From a virus, in the IMG/VR virus record IMGVR_UViG_3300009507_000021, positions 1 to 56,123 of that record: a DNA stretch of 56,123 nucleotides; one strand, written 5' to 3'. The notes beneath the pieces are model-generated. The model was not told where the DNA came from and ran no database searches. It saw only the letters and a list, made by a program, of their open reading frames with translations. Shown here piece after piece: positions 16,573 to 28,300 of this stretch. Both the position numbers and the translations under genes were made by a program. Numbering within the stretch: position 1 is the first letter of the stretch; each line of letters begins with the position of its first letter.

Positions 16573-19500
16573 ATGGCAAGCACATTTAGTAGTACAACAT
16601 TATCTGGAACGTACAACGACGATTGGACAGAAGATGACAATTATCACCAGATACTATTTAACTCTGGAAGGGCACTTCAAGCAAGAGAGTTAACACAACT
16701 TCAAACTATGATCTACCAAGAGATGGGTAGATTTGGACGAAATGTGTTCAAAGAAGGCGTGGCTGTTTCTGCGGGTAACATGGACTGTATAACGGACACT
16801 GATTTTGTGAAAGTCACAATGACCAGTGGAACCTTTACCGATATTCCTGTTGGATCTGTTATTCAACAAAACCCAGAGAATATCCGAGCAAGAGTAATAG
16901 CAGTCAAAGCGACAGGTTCAGGCACTGTGTCTGCACCCATCACTGATAATACATTGTATATTCAGTACATAGATGGCGCATCCCAGCCTTTGAGTAGCGA
17001 GCCTGTACGATTTAGTTCAGGTGTAGGTAAATCGCTAAGTGTTGTTGGACGTTCTGAAACAATGACCGCTACAGCACTTACTCCTACAGGTTTTAGTACA
17101 CGGTTTGAAGTAGACGCAGGCGAGTTTTTTGTTCTCGGGCGATTTGTATATTCAGAACCTCAATCACTCATATTATCTCCTTACACTGCTACGTTTGAGG
17201 GTGATATTGGATTTAAAGTCATTCAAGAAGTGGTCACTGTAAATGACAGTCCGGCACTCTATGACAATGCTGGCGATACTCCTAACACCGCGAGCCCGGG
17301 CGCTGACCGATACAGAATTACGCTTCAGTTAACTAACAAGGCTGACCTCGCTGCCGATGACACGTTTGTCTTTCTTGCACGAGTTGAAAATGGCACAATT
17401 GTAGAAGAAGTTCAAGAGTCGGACTCTTACAATAAGATTGCAGATGCTATGGCACTGCGAACAGAAGAAGAGTCTGGTGATTACATTGTTAATCCTTTCA
17501 CATTAGACTTTGATGAGATAGACGGTGACACAGAGAACTTGGCTGTCACTATCGGTGCGGGTACTGCTTATGTAAGTGGATATCGTGTTGACAATCCATC
17601 ACCTATTGAGTTAATTATACCACGATCTCAAGCGTTTGAAAGTGTTCCGGGTGAGCCTGTGTCTGTGATCTACGGTAACTATGTTCTTCTTGACAGTGCC
17701 CGTGATTTGCCAGAACTGGATCTTGGTACTGTTCACAACATGTACTCAGACACAAACGCAACAGAACTTCTTGGTACTACACGAGTTCGTGCGATTGATG
17801 CCGCGAGCGATAACATTAAACTCTACTTGTTTGACTTTACGTTTAACACCGCATTATCGCTGGGCGATAGTGATCTAGGTAAACTCCGATCAATCAAAGA
17901 TCCTGCCGCTACTGGTAAGTATGCGATACGAAACGAAACAGGCACTGATGCGTTTTTGAATGGCGCAACAGACAACGACTTGTTAATGCCTACAGCCAGA
18001 CCACGATTAAAAGCCACGTCAACTGCCGCTGCCGATGGCGGATTCTTATCTACTGCACAGTATAGTCAAACGTTCACTGTCTCTACAGGATCGTTTTCAT
18101 TGACGCAGTTGGGTAACGGCTCAGGTCCTCGCAGATACTCAGACAAAGAATTCTGGTTGATCGCCAAGACTGATGGTACTGAAGCGGCATTTACACCAAC
18201 AGTAACCGAAGCAATGCCTAGTTATGATGCGACAATCACGGGGCTCTCTAACGTAGAATATAGATTGATCTATTACATTCAAGACACTGAGACTGCCAAG
18301 AAGACGAAGACGTTTACGACATCTACTGCCGCTACGTATGCAGTAACTAACGGTGTTGTTGATCTTGGTGTTCCTGATGTTCAACAAGTATCCCTGATTA
18401 CCAAAGGCACAGTTGCCGGTGGTATTGATGTAAGCGACCGATTTGTTCTAGATGATGGTCAGCGAGACAACTATTATGATTACAGTCGCCTGATATTAAA
18501 AGAAGGTGAGACAGACCCCGGTGATGTATGGGTTCAGTATACGTACTGGGCACACAGTGGTGTGGGTGGTTTCTATTCTCCAGAATCATATGCTGGTGCT
18601 ACATATGCAGATATACCCGAGCATACAACAGCAGACGGTACTGTTATTGATCTGAGAAACTACTTAGACTTAAGGCCAGACAAATCATCTTCGGGTGTTT
18701 TTACAAACATCATGGCATTACCTCGCAGTGGCACTGCATTTTTAGGTAAAATTGATTACTGGTTACCACGTGCTGACAAGTTGATCGCTACAAAGAGTGG
18801 CGAAATCCAAATGCTTTTGGGTCAACAGTCGCGTGATCCACAATTAAAGCCTACTCCTGAAAACTCTATGGAGTTATATCAGGTTCTCATGAATGCAAAT
18901 ACGGCAGACGCAGACGATCTTCAGACTCGTGCGATTGAACACAAGCATTACACTATGGCAGATATTGGCAAACTAGAGAATAAGATAGATGATCTTAGAA
19001 CATATACAGAGTTCAATATTGCTGAACTCCGTGCGTTCCATACTCCTAGTTTAGATAGTGCGGGCGAAGAACGAGCAGATGCGGGTCTTTCTATAGATCT
19101 AGGCGATGATCAGACTGGCTCTGATACAGAGAACGATGACTATGCCGCATCAATTGATCCTGAAAATCAATTGATTAGACCCAAGGCTAATGAAGACAAC
19201 ATTCGTTTGATTTGTGAGCCTAACTATGGTACTGTCAATCCCACAATTCCTGGTACTGATCCTGGTATTCTGAAGAAAGGTGACAATGTTTATCTTTCAT
19301 ATGATTCAGATGAGTGGAAGTTTCAGTCACTCGCTTCACGATCAGTCAATCCAAATCCGTTTGGAAGAGTAGACAATGTAGGCGTCATCAAATTATCTCC
19401 TTCATCTGATGAATGGAAAGACTCAAAAGAAGATGCTATCAAAGCATTAAGAGGCGCTGGTAAATTAGATGTGAAGCAAGCCTTCTTGTGGAACAACTGG

Positions 19501-22047
19501 CAGTGGAACTGGAAAGGTCGTAATGACGAAGATCTTTGGCAGTCTCGAGGTACTGTAGGCAGATGTGGAAAGCCCACAACTACCTCGCGAGACGCAGTTA
19601 ACGCAATATCTCCTTATGCGTCAGAACGTGGTAGAACAGACACTCTTGGATTTGTACGAAGAGTTGTTCAAAACGACACATTAAGAATGCGAGTGGGAAG
19701 ACGTTATATTGATCTTGCTTTGATACCTTGGATGAGATCACGTAAAGTCTACTTCAAGGCGCAAGGTCTTAAGCCTAACACTAAGTTCACTCCGTTTTTT
19801 GATGGCAAAGATGTATCTGCATGGTGTAAAGAAGAAGCCTTTGTTCAGTTCTCTGACAGAACAGACGACAACGGAAACTTGTTTACTCAAAACACATTGA
19901 CAGGTCACCCCGACACTGCGTCTGATTTGATCTCAGATGCCAACGGTAATGTTGAAGGATCATTCTTCATTCCTAATCTAAAGCCATCTTATTACTTGAC
20001 GAAGAAGGGCAAAAGACGTAGAGTACTTCAGAACTATCTCAGGTTCAGAGCCGGTATTCGTGAGTTTAAACTGCTTGATATTAATGTCAATGATTGGGCA
20101 GCCGCAGACAGCAAAGCATTTACATACTACAGTGTATTTGGTGCGATGTGGCACAAATATCGAAACATACTTACAACACGCGGTATGTCATATGCATGGC
20201 CATTATCAACTGGTTATGGTCTGTTTCCCAATGCTTTCAACCAGAAAGAACTCAGAAGAGCAGTCAATGAGGTATCTGCGGGCAGTGTTGGCTTGTATAA
20301 ACCACAAGTCTCAGGTAGATATGGACCAGACACGACTCCTATTTCTACATTGTCAACATACAATGGAGAGATGGGACAAGTCATATCGGATTATGTGAAT
20401 GTCAACAACAAGCAGTTTGCGGGCACAGCAATTATACCCACAAACTTACCACAGAATCCAATGGCACAAACGTTCTATGTGGACAATCCGTTTGGTCTAG
20501 TCCTTGCGAAAATAGGGTTGTTTTTCCAGACAAAAGATGATACACTGCCTATCTCTATTCATATCAGACCTGTTATAAATGGCAAACCTTCTGATAATGA
20601 TATAGTTCCAGATTCACATGTATTTAAATCACCTAGTGAGATAAATGCGATTGGTCTGAGTCCTACGTTATCGGTTATCCAAGGTGGCGAAACATCGTTT
20701 GTATTTGATGAGCCTGTATTCTTACAACCTTGGACTCACTATGCAGTTGTGATCACATCACAATCTTCAAACTATAAGTTGTTTAGTGCGAAGACTCGTG
20801 AATCTGTGTTAGGTTCTACAGCAAGAACTGTGTCAACACAGCCTTCACCAGGATCTTTGTTCTTACCACAGAATGGTATTCACTGGTTTGAAGCAAAAGA
20901 TCAAGACCTCATGATGAGAATTGCACGAGCCAAGTTTAACTTAGGTGGTGGTACACTTATGTTAAAGAATGCGGATGCACCTAATGTTCTTCTTGACGAT
21001 AATCCAATCCGATTGGTGAATGACAGTACGGCAATGTATGTGAGAGCGCCTTGTAATGGTCTTCAAGCAGGTGATACTGTTCAAATTAGCGGTGCGACAG
21101 ATATTACAGATGGTGTTGAAACGTTAACTGCATCTAGTAATATTAATCAGATTCTTACCGTGGTCAAGGCTGACATCCACGGCTTCCAAGTAACATTAGG
21201 AGCAAAGTGGTTAGGTGAAAGTATGAGCGGTGGTGGTTCTGAGTGTATCACACAGCAAACACGAGTCTTTGATACTGCAAACCCAACCGTAGAGCAGATT
21301 ATACCTGAAGGAACATCCGTTGACATGTCAGCACGATTCATCTCAGGTATTCATGCGAGCGGTGATGTAGCAAATCGTTTTCAGCCTGGTACTGGCTGGT
21401 TAACATCCAACTTTGAAAGGCTTACCGCTGATCAAAACATAAACTTTGATTCGCCGCGAGCAATCTATCACGCAGGTATCACCGAAACTGATAGCGGCAT
21501 TGGTGGTGCGGTGGCTGGTAAAAACGCAAGTGCATATGTCAAGTTAGATTTGAAAACGACTAGTGATTATGTTTCACCTATTATTGATTTGCAACGAGCA
21601 TCATTGACATTGGTAGAACAATGCATTGATGATCCTGATCAAGCATCAGCAGATCAAACGATATCTGTGTGGTCTACAGATGAAACTGAACCCTCTGGCG
21701 GTAGTACCGGTTCCAAACACATCACAACACCGGTTACGTTGGAAGTCCCTGCTGTAGGTATAGATGTACAAGCAGATCTTTCGCTACCGCCTGGTTCAGG
21801 AGTAGACTTTTATTATAGAACAGCAGTTGCAGGAGAAGATATTACTCTGAGCAACTGGATCTATAAGCCACCGGTATCATCAGTAGCAAATACTGCGGCT
21901 GGACAATTCACCCGAGCAAACTATTTGCCAGGTGGTCAAGGTGGTTCTCTCAAAGAGTTCACTCAAGTCCAAACAAAGTATGTGATGAAAGGCACTATTG
22001 AATCGCCTGCCATTAGAGGTCTTAATATTAAGTATCTTGCTACTTAA
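16573..22047 (+). CDS. Very large baseplate/virion protein, DUF4815-type (gp7/gp10 position)
   Basis: This 1824-residue protein has a diagnostic N-terminus (DNYHQILFNSGRALQAREL, then TQLQTMIYQEMGRFGRNVFKEG; residues 23-63) shared by DUF4815 structural proteins of marine T4-like phages. Later segments include YVSGYRVDNPSPIELIIPRS (about 335) and NPMAQTFYVDNPFGLVLAKI with LFFQTKDDTLPISI (about 1295-1330), a motif also found in gp10-like wedge/fibre-attachment proteins. A Trp-rich patch, WNNWQWNWKGR, lies near 978. Position after gp8 and before the fibre genes suggests it does the jobs of T4 gp7 and gp10, linking wedges to fibres. Its AGGA ribosome binding site overlaps the end of gp8. Confidence 0.75.
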   Translation: MASTFSSTTLSGTYNDDWTEDDNYHQILFNSGRALQARELTQLQTMIYQEMGRFGRNVFKEGVAVSAGNMDCITDTDFVKVTMTSGTFTDIPVGSVIQQNPENIRARVIAVKATGSGTVSAPITDNTLYIQYIDGASQPLSSEPVRFSSGVGKSLSVVGRSETMTATALTPTGFSTRFEVDAGEFFVLGRFVYSEPQSLILSPYTATFEGDIGFKVIQEVVTVNDSPALYDNAGDTPNTASPGADRYRITLQLTNKADLAADDTFVFLARVENGTIVEEVQESDSYNKIADAMALRTEEESGDYIVNPFTLDFDEIDGDTENLAVTIGAGTAYVSGYRVDNPSPIELIIPRSQAFESVPGEPVSVIYGNYVLLDSARDLPELDLGTVHNMYSDTNATELLGTTRVRAIDAASDNIKLYLFDFTFNTALSLGDSDLGKLRSIKDPAATGKYAIRNETGTDAFLNGATDNDLLMPTARPRLKATSTAAADGGFLSTAQYSQTFTVSTGSFSLTQLGNGSGPRRYSDKEFWLIAKTDGTEAAFTPTVTEAMPSYDATITGLSNVEYRLIYYIQDTETAKKTKTFTTSTAATYAVTNGVVDLGVPDVQQVSLITKGTVAGGIDVSDRFVLDDGQRDNYYDYSRLILKEGETDPGDVWVQYTYWAHSGVGGFYSPESYAGATYADIPEHTTADGTVIDLRNYLDLRPDKSSSGVFTNIMALPRSGTAFLGKIDYWLPRADKLIATKSGEIQMLLGQQSRDPQLKPTPENSMELYQVLMNANTADADDLQTRAIEHKHYTMADIGKLENKIDDLRTYTEFNIAELRAFHTPSLDSAGEERADAGLSIDLGDDQTGSDTENDDYAASIDPENQLIRPKANEDNIRLICEPNYGTVNPTIPGTDPGILKKGDNVYLSYDSDEWKFQSLASRSVNPNPFGRVDNVGVIKLSPSSDEWKDSKEDAIKALRGAGKLDVKQAFLWNNWQWNWKGRNDEDLWQSRGTVGRCGKPTTTSRDAVNAISPYASERGRTDTLGFVRRVVQNDTLRMRVGRRYIDLALIPWMRSRKVYFKAQGLKPNTKFTPFFDGKDVSAWCKEEAFVQFSDRTDDNGNLFTQNTLTGHPDTASDLISDANGNVEGSFFIPNLKPSYYLTKKGKRRRVLQNYLRFRAGIREFKLLDINVNDWAAADSKAFTYYSVFGAMWHKYRNILTTRGMSYAWPLSTGYGLFPNAFNQKELRRAVNEVSAGSVGLYKPQVSGRYGPDTTPISTLSTYNGEMGQVISDYVNVNNKQFAGTAIIPTNLPQNPMAQTFYVDNPFGLVLAKIGLFFQTKDDTLPISIHIRPVINGKPSDNDIVPDSHVFKSPSEINAIGLSPTLSVIQGGETSFVFDEPVFLQPWTHYAVVITSQSSNYKLFSAKTRESVLGSTARTVSTQPSPGSLFLPQNGIHWFEAKDQDLMMRIARAKFNLGGGTLMLKNADAPNVLLDDNPIRLVNDSTAMYVRAPCNGLQAGDTVQISGATDITDGVETLTASSNINQILTVVKADIHGFQVTLGAKWLGESMSGGGSECITQQTRVFDTANPTVEQIIPEGTSVDMSARFISGIHASGDVANRFQPGTGWLTSNFERLTADQNINFDSPRAIYHAGITETDSGIGGAVAGKNASAYVKLDLKTTSDYVSPIIDLQRASLTLVEQCIDDPDQASADQTISVWSTDETEPSGGSTGSKHITTPVTLEVPAVGIDVQADLSLPPGSGVDFYYRTAVAGEDITLSNWIYKPPVSSVANTAAGQFTRANYLPGGQGGSLKEFTQVQTKYVMKGTIESPAIRGLNIKYLAT

Positions 22048-22274
22048 TGAGGGATCTAATTGAAGTTCGAGGATATCCCGGGCTAGTTCGCGACACCGAA
22101 ACCAATACAATATTAAATGTAGATGTTAAAAAGGTAGAACTAGCCCGGGCTAAGAAATTAGCCCGTCAAAAACAATCTCAAAAGCAAGAATTAATAGAGA
22201 CTCGCCTGAGTAGTATGGAGACGGATATGAAAGATATAAAAGATCTGCTCACACTGCTCACCAAAAACTTATAA
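22047..22274 (+). CDS. Small coiled-coil virion-associated protein
   Basis: This 75-residue protein overlaps the previous stop by one base (TAATG). It starts RDLIEVRGYPGLVRDTETN and continues as a charged helix (ELARAKKLARQKQSQKQ) and a predicted coiled coil (ETRLSSMETDMKDIKDLL). Similar short proteins, with the VRGxPGLVRD start, occur beside the DUF4815 gene in marine T4-like phages, recalled from memory. Probably a structural connector or chaperone; no function is known. The gene contains a 13-bp perfect inverted repeat (22077-22089 with 22137-22149). Confidence 0.7.
   Translation: MRDLIEVRGYPGLVRDTETNTILNVDVKKVELARAKKLARQKQSQKQELIETRLSSMETDMKDIKDLLTLLTKNL
22077..22149 (+). repeat. 13-bp perfect inverted repeat (long-loop hairpin) in the 75-residue gene
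   Basis: CCCGGGCTAGTTC at 22077-22089 is the exact reverse complement of GAACTAGCCCGGG at 22137-22149, separated by 47 bases. The right arm also contains the palindrome TAGCCCGGGCTA. These arms are much richer in GC than the surrounding sequence. Confidence 0.75.
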
Positions 22275-22277
22275 ATA
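22270..22277 (+). promoter_or_regulatory. T4-type late promoter (TATAAATA) for the giant fibre
   Basis: An exact TATAAATA overlaps the end of the 75-residue gene, 38 bases before the GTG start of the repeat protein. Confidence 0.72.
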
Positions 22278-22307
22278 GCAGTAATGATTTTATAAGATTG
22301 GTATAAC

Positions 22308-25300
22308 GTGTCTTCAAGACCTTTTAGATTTTCAAATTCTTTAGCCAATGATGGTGCGGTCAAAGAATTTCTGGTATCCGAAGAAGATTGGTTAGCCTAT
22401 CGTGCGGGTCTATATCTAAGTAATATTACCACCACTGAAGCAAGTTCACTCACATCTGGTCAAACAGCGAACAGTGTGGACGTTGGTACGTACATTGATA
22501 CCTTCTATGATGAGAATGCGGCGAGTGATCCACCTGTTACAAGAACACGAAACTATACAGTAGATGTTAGGTCCGTAGGTGGTGGTCATACCAATACATT
22601 TAGAAATCCCGTTGAGTTTCCACCGTTATGTTATGATGATGATACGATTATTATCAATGTCATCTTTGATACCGAAACTGCACCTACGGGCAATGGGTTT
22701 GAAGAACTTCAAGCCAGTTTAACGTTTAATACCAGTCCCGCTTATATTGTCACTAATGTCACTGCGACACCTGCCGCATCAAATATTAATGGTAATGTTG
22801 TCACCTGGGAGAAGTTTACCAATCCACGTTTAAAGGGTCAGTTCACCGCAACATATGAGATATCATTTACTCAGAACGTTGGCCTCTTTCAAGCGACTCT
22901 TGATGTATCATCACAAGATTCTGAAAACACACCCGCACAGGTAAGTTCTTCTTTTGTTGGAACAACACGGGTAGAAGATAGAAATGCGCCTGGCGCAAGC
23001 ACCATATCTCATCCGCTATACCAAAACAACAATCAAATACCTCTTCAGACAAGTAGTGAGAAAAGAAATCCAGTTTATTTTGATCGTGTGAGAAACGGTC
23101 TGAAAGAAATGAATGATAATGAACTAGAAGTGATGTGCGCACGAGTCATTTCTAACATTATGCAGAATGAAAGACCTGGTACGTACAGACTCTCCAACGA
23201 AGCGCCTAGTGCTGACTACACAGCCTATCTTGAAAACATCTTTACTGATACTCGGTCAGACGGTACTGCGATAACATACAGCATATACATCAAGACTTCA
23301 GATATAGTACCGACAGAAATAAGACCACTTGCAATCAAACGCAAGAACGATAATGTATTTGAAGCATTGCAAGAGATGACTGTACCTCAGATTGACTTCA
23401 CTTTAGGTGAACGATCTAAAAAAGTCATTATGGACACGGGCATTGGTACCTATCAGTTAAGAAGCAGTGCGCAAGGTGCTCCCACAGATACTGGTGTATG
23501 GCAACCCAGAGGCAAAGCCGTTGACTCGCGATTAAATTATGACTTTGCGGGTGGCTATGAGGGTGATCGGACCGAAGAATTCCAATATGAGTCTGAATAT
23601 CAGGCAACCTATATCGGCACTTATGTGGCTTCATATGAGGGCATTTATGTTAGTGAATATGAATCAGAGTATATCGCCTCTTATGTAGGTACATACACTA
23701 CAGAGTATGAAGGTTCATATGTCGGTGAATACATTTCAGGATACACGGGTTCGTACATCTCCGAATATGTGTCTGTGTATGAGGCACTCTATACAACTTC
23801 ATATGAAGGATCATATCTTGGTCAGTATGACGGCGCAATTGATGTAGAGTTTTTCTCTGACAAGTATGAAGGTTTACCTGTTGAGGAAGTCTATGAGCAA
23901 CAATTCTATACGGGTACAGTGTATGATTCAACCTATACAACCACCTATGATTCCAGTTATACAACTGGATACGAGTCTACTTATGAAGGAATTTACACAG
24001 GTCAAATAGAAGAGACCTATGAAGGATTCTATGAAGGCGATATTGCTGAACAATATATTGCCACTTACGTCGGACAAGTTGAAGAGTCTTACGCAACGAC
24101 ATATACTGGTCAAGTGCCTGAACAATATACCACACGATATGCTGGACAGATTGCTGAAGATTATGTGGGTGCATACACCGGTCAAGTCATAGAAGACTAT
24201 ACCACGTCTTATGTTGGCCAAGTACCCGAACAGTATGAAACTGCTTACACCGGTGGTGTTCCTGAACAATATGTCGGTGCATACACTGGTCAAGTCATAG
24301 AAGACTATACCACTGCTTACGTGGGTCAAGTGCCAGAACAATATGAAACAGCATATACAGGTCAAGTGCCTGAGCAATATGTCGGTGCATACACAGGTCA
24401 AGTGCCTGAGCAATATGTAGGAGCGTACACTGGTCAAGTACCCGAACAGTACGTCGGTGCTTATGTTGGTCAGGTAGAGGAAGATTATACAACTGCTTAT
24501 GTTGGTCAAGTGCCTGAGCAATATGTTGGCGCATACATCGGTCAAGTACCCGAACAATACACAACAGGTTACACGGGTCAAGTACCCGAAGATTATGTTG
24601 GCGCATACATCGGTCAAGTACCCGAGCAATATGTTGGGGCATACTCTGGACAGATACCCGAAGATTATGTCGGCTCTTATATCGGTCAGATACCCGAAGA
24701 TTATGTTGGTGCATATCAAGGTGAAATACCCGAAGATTATGTTGGATCATATGTTGGTCAGATAGCAGAACAATATGCGACATCTTACGTAGGTCAAGTA
24801 CCCGAGGATTATATTGGCGCTTATGTCGGTCAGATAGAAGAAGATTATGTTGGCGCTTATGTCGGTCAGATAGAAGAAGATTATGTTGGCGCTTACGTTG
24901 GTCAGATAGCAGAACAATATACGACTGGATACACGGGTCAAGTACCCGAAGATTATGTTGGCGCATATACTGGTCAAGTTCCTGAAGATTATGTAGGCGC
25001 ATATGTCGGTCAAATAGCAGAACAATATGCAACATCTTACGTTGGTCAAATAGCCGAAGATTATGTTGGTGCATATACTGGTCAAGTACCCGAGCAATAT
25101 GTAACATCTTATGTCGGTCAAGTGCCCGAAGATTATGTCGGTGCTTATGTCGGTCAAGTACCCGAACAGTATGAAACTGCTTACACCGGTGGTGTTCCTG
25201 AACAATATGTTGGTGCATATACAGGTCAAGTACCAGAACAATATGTTGGCGCTTACGTTGGACAAGTGCCCGAGCAATACACAACGTCTTATGTTGGTCA

Positions 25301-28300
25301 GGTAGAGGAATATTACACAACTGCTTACGTTGGACAAGTGCCCGAGCAATATGTGGGTGCATACATTGGTCAAATAGCAAAACAATATGTAACATCATAT
25401 GTCGGTCAAGTACCCGAAGATTATGTCGGTGCTTATGTTGGTCAAGTGCCAGAACAATATGTTGGTGCTTACGTCGGTCAAATAGAAGAGTTTTACACAA
25501 CAGGTTACACGGGTCAAGTACCCGAAGATTATGTTGGCGCATATACTGGCCAAGTTCCTGAAGATTATGTAGGCGCATATGTCGGTCAGATTCCTGAGCA
25601 ATACACAACGTCTTATGTTGGTCAGATTCCTGAGCAATATATTGGCGCTTATGTTGGACAGATAGAGGAAGATTACACAACATCATATGTCGGTCAAGTG
25701 CCCGAAGATTATGTCGGTGCTTATGTTGGTCAGATTCCTGAGCAATACACAACAGCATATGTTGGTCAAGTACCCGAACAATACACAACGTCTTATGTTG
25801 GTCAGGTAGAAGAAGTTTATGGTGCTGAGTACATTGGTCAAGTTCCTGAAGATTATGTTGGCTCTTACATAGGTCAAGTACCAGAAAACTACTTGGCTCA
25901 ATATGAAGGTCAAATATCTAAACCATATTCAGCAGAATATACCGGTCAAGTACCCGAAACTTACTTTGGAACTTACTCAAGAAACTTTGAAGGCACTTAT
26001 AGCCGAAACTTTGAAGGCACTTATGGCGGTCAGTACTCACGAGACTTTGTAGGGCAGTATTCAAGAAACTTTGAAGGCAATTATATTGGTCAATACGCTA
26101 GAGACTTTGTAGGGCAGTATTCAAGAAACTTTGAAGGCAATTATATTGGTCAATATGCTAGAAACTTTGCAGGCACTTTTAGTCGAAACTTTGAAGGCAC
26201 CTACATCGGACAGTATTCACGATTGTTTGCGGGGCAGTATGCACGAAACTTTGAAGGCAATTATATAGGGCAGTATTCTCGAAACTTTGCAGGCGTATAT
26301 TCAAGAAACTTTGAAGGAAGTTATGTTGGTCAGTATAGTAGAAACTTTGCAGGCACTTATAGTCGAAACTTTGAAGGTACCTATGGTGGTCAATACTCAC
26401 GAGACTTTGTTGGTCAATACGCACGAGCCTTTATTGGTCAATACACGGGCACATACGCACGAAACTTTGAAGGAAGTTATTCTCGGGCCTTTGAAGGCAA
26501 TTATATAGGCACATACTCGCGAAACTTTGCGGGTAACTATCTAAACAACTTCGCTGGTCAGTATACTGGTGCGTATAGTAGAAACTTTCTAGGCAACTAC
26601 GCACGAAACTTTGAAGGAAGTTATGTTGGTCAGTATAGTAGAAACTTTGCGGGTAACTATGCCAGAAACTTTGCGGGTACATATACTGGTACCTATTCCC
26701 GAAACTTTCTTGGTAATTATGCCAGAAACTTTTCTGGTCAATACACTGGGACATACTCTCGAAACTTTCTTGGTAACTACTCACGAAACTTTGCTGGACA
26801 ATACACTGGCACATACTCCCGAAACTTTCTTGGTAATTATGCCAGAAACTTTTCTGGTCAATACACTGGCACATACTCTCGAAACTTTCTAGGCAACTAC
26901 GCACGAAACTTCGCTGGTCAGTATACCGGCAATTATGCCAGAAACTTTGCTGGTCAATACGCGCGAGAGTTTTTGGGTAATTATCTTGGTAACTATGCCC
27001 GAAACTTTACTGGTTTCTATGCTCGAACCTTTCTAGGCGCTTATGTGGGCAACTACTCACGAAACTTTGCTGGTAACTATGCCAGAAACTTTACTGGTCA
27101 ATATACGGGCAACTACGCAGGAAACTTTACTGGTAACTATGCCAGAAACTTTGCTGGTCAGTATACTGGTAACTATGCCAGAAACTTTTTAGGTAACTAT
27201 GCCAGAAACTTCGCTGGACAATACACCGGTAACTACGCTAGAAACTTTTTAGGCAACTACGCTCGAAACTTTGCGGGTCAATATACTGGTCAGTATAGTA
27301 GAAACTTTTCTGGACAATATACTGGTCAGTATAGTAGAAATATTACTAACAACAATACGCCTGCAGGCAGTGCTACAATAACTATCGGCTTGACCCCCAA
27401 CCCTTATGTGTCCGATGAATATGGTTATATGTTCGGTGGCGGCTCTGGATCTATTAGTCCATCATCGTTTTCGTTTGGTATTCCATCTGTCACCATGTAT
27501 AATTTTAGTAAATTTGTACCAATCGGCGCGCCGCAGAACCTGCCCATAATCAGGGTATCGGCGGGGGGTACTCACCCTCAGTTCACCTTTACTCGTGTTC
27601 AGATAGTAGGTGCAAGTGGTACTCATCCGACAGGACCTTACTCAAGCCCCACAAAGAACTTATATACTTCTCCCAGTTTTGGTAGTGGACCCGCCGGCGG
27701 TTATTTTGTGAGTACCCCACCCTTCGGGCCCAGCCCTCTGACCAATTGGACGTGGTCAGTGCCGTACCCATTCGGAGGTTGGACTGACAGTTTTGATAAC
27801 CCCGTAGGAACATCATTTGGTATCAATTTCTTTGCACAGTCAACTACGAGCCAAAACTTTTCTGGACAATATACTGGTCAGTATAGTAGAAACTTTTCTG
27901 GTCAATACACCGGTAACTACGCTAGAAACTTTGCGGGTAATTATGCCAGAAACTTTGCTGGTCAGTATACCGGTAACTACGCCAGAAACTTTGCGGGTAA
28001 TTATGCCAGAAACTTCGCCGGTCAGTATACCGGCAACTATGCCAGAAACTTTGCAGGTAACTATGCCAGAAACTTTGCGGGTACATATGCTGGTAACTAT
28101 GCTCGAAACTTCTTAGGTAACTATGCCAGAAACTTCGCTGGCGCTTACGTTGGCGGCTATGCCAGATTCTTTCTTGGTCAGTATAGTAGAAACTTTGCTG
28201 GTAATTATCTTGGCGCATACACCCGAAACTTTACTGGTAACTATTCTCGTCAGTTTGCTGGTCAATACACCGGTAACTACGCTAGAAACTTTGCAGGTAA

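Noticed and set aside
20060-20398. 112-residue plus-strand frame inside the DUF4815 gene
   Set aside because: Out-of-frame shadow with no start signal inside a clear coding frame.
24295-25788. Long minus-strand open frames across the fibre arrays (e.g. 497 residues at 24295-25788, 263 at 23928-24719)
   Set aside because: They mirror the 36-base periodic coding repeats; a stop-free antisense unit repeats as a stop-free frame. There is no start signal, and composition is Leu/His/Arg or Ile/Leu artefact-like.
27341-27853. Insertion sequence or intein as the origin of the fibre insert
   Set aside because: No transposase, homing endonuclease or splicing motifs are present, and the flanking 39-bp repeats are ordinary array units rather than target-site duplications.
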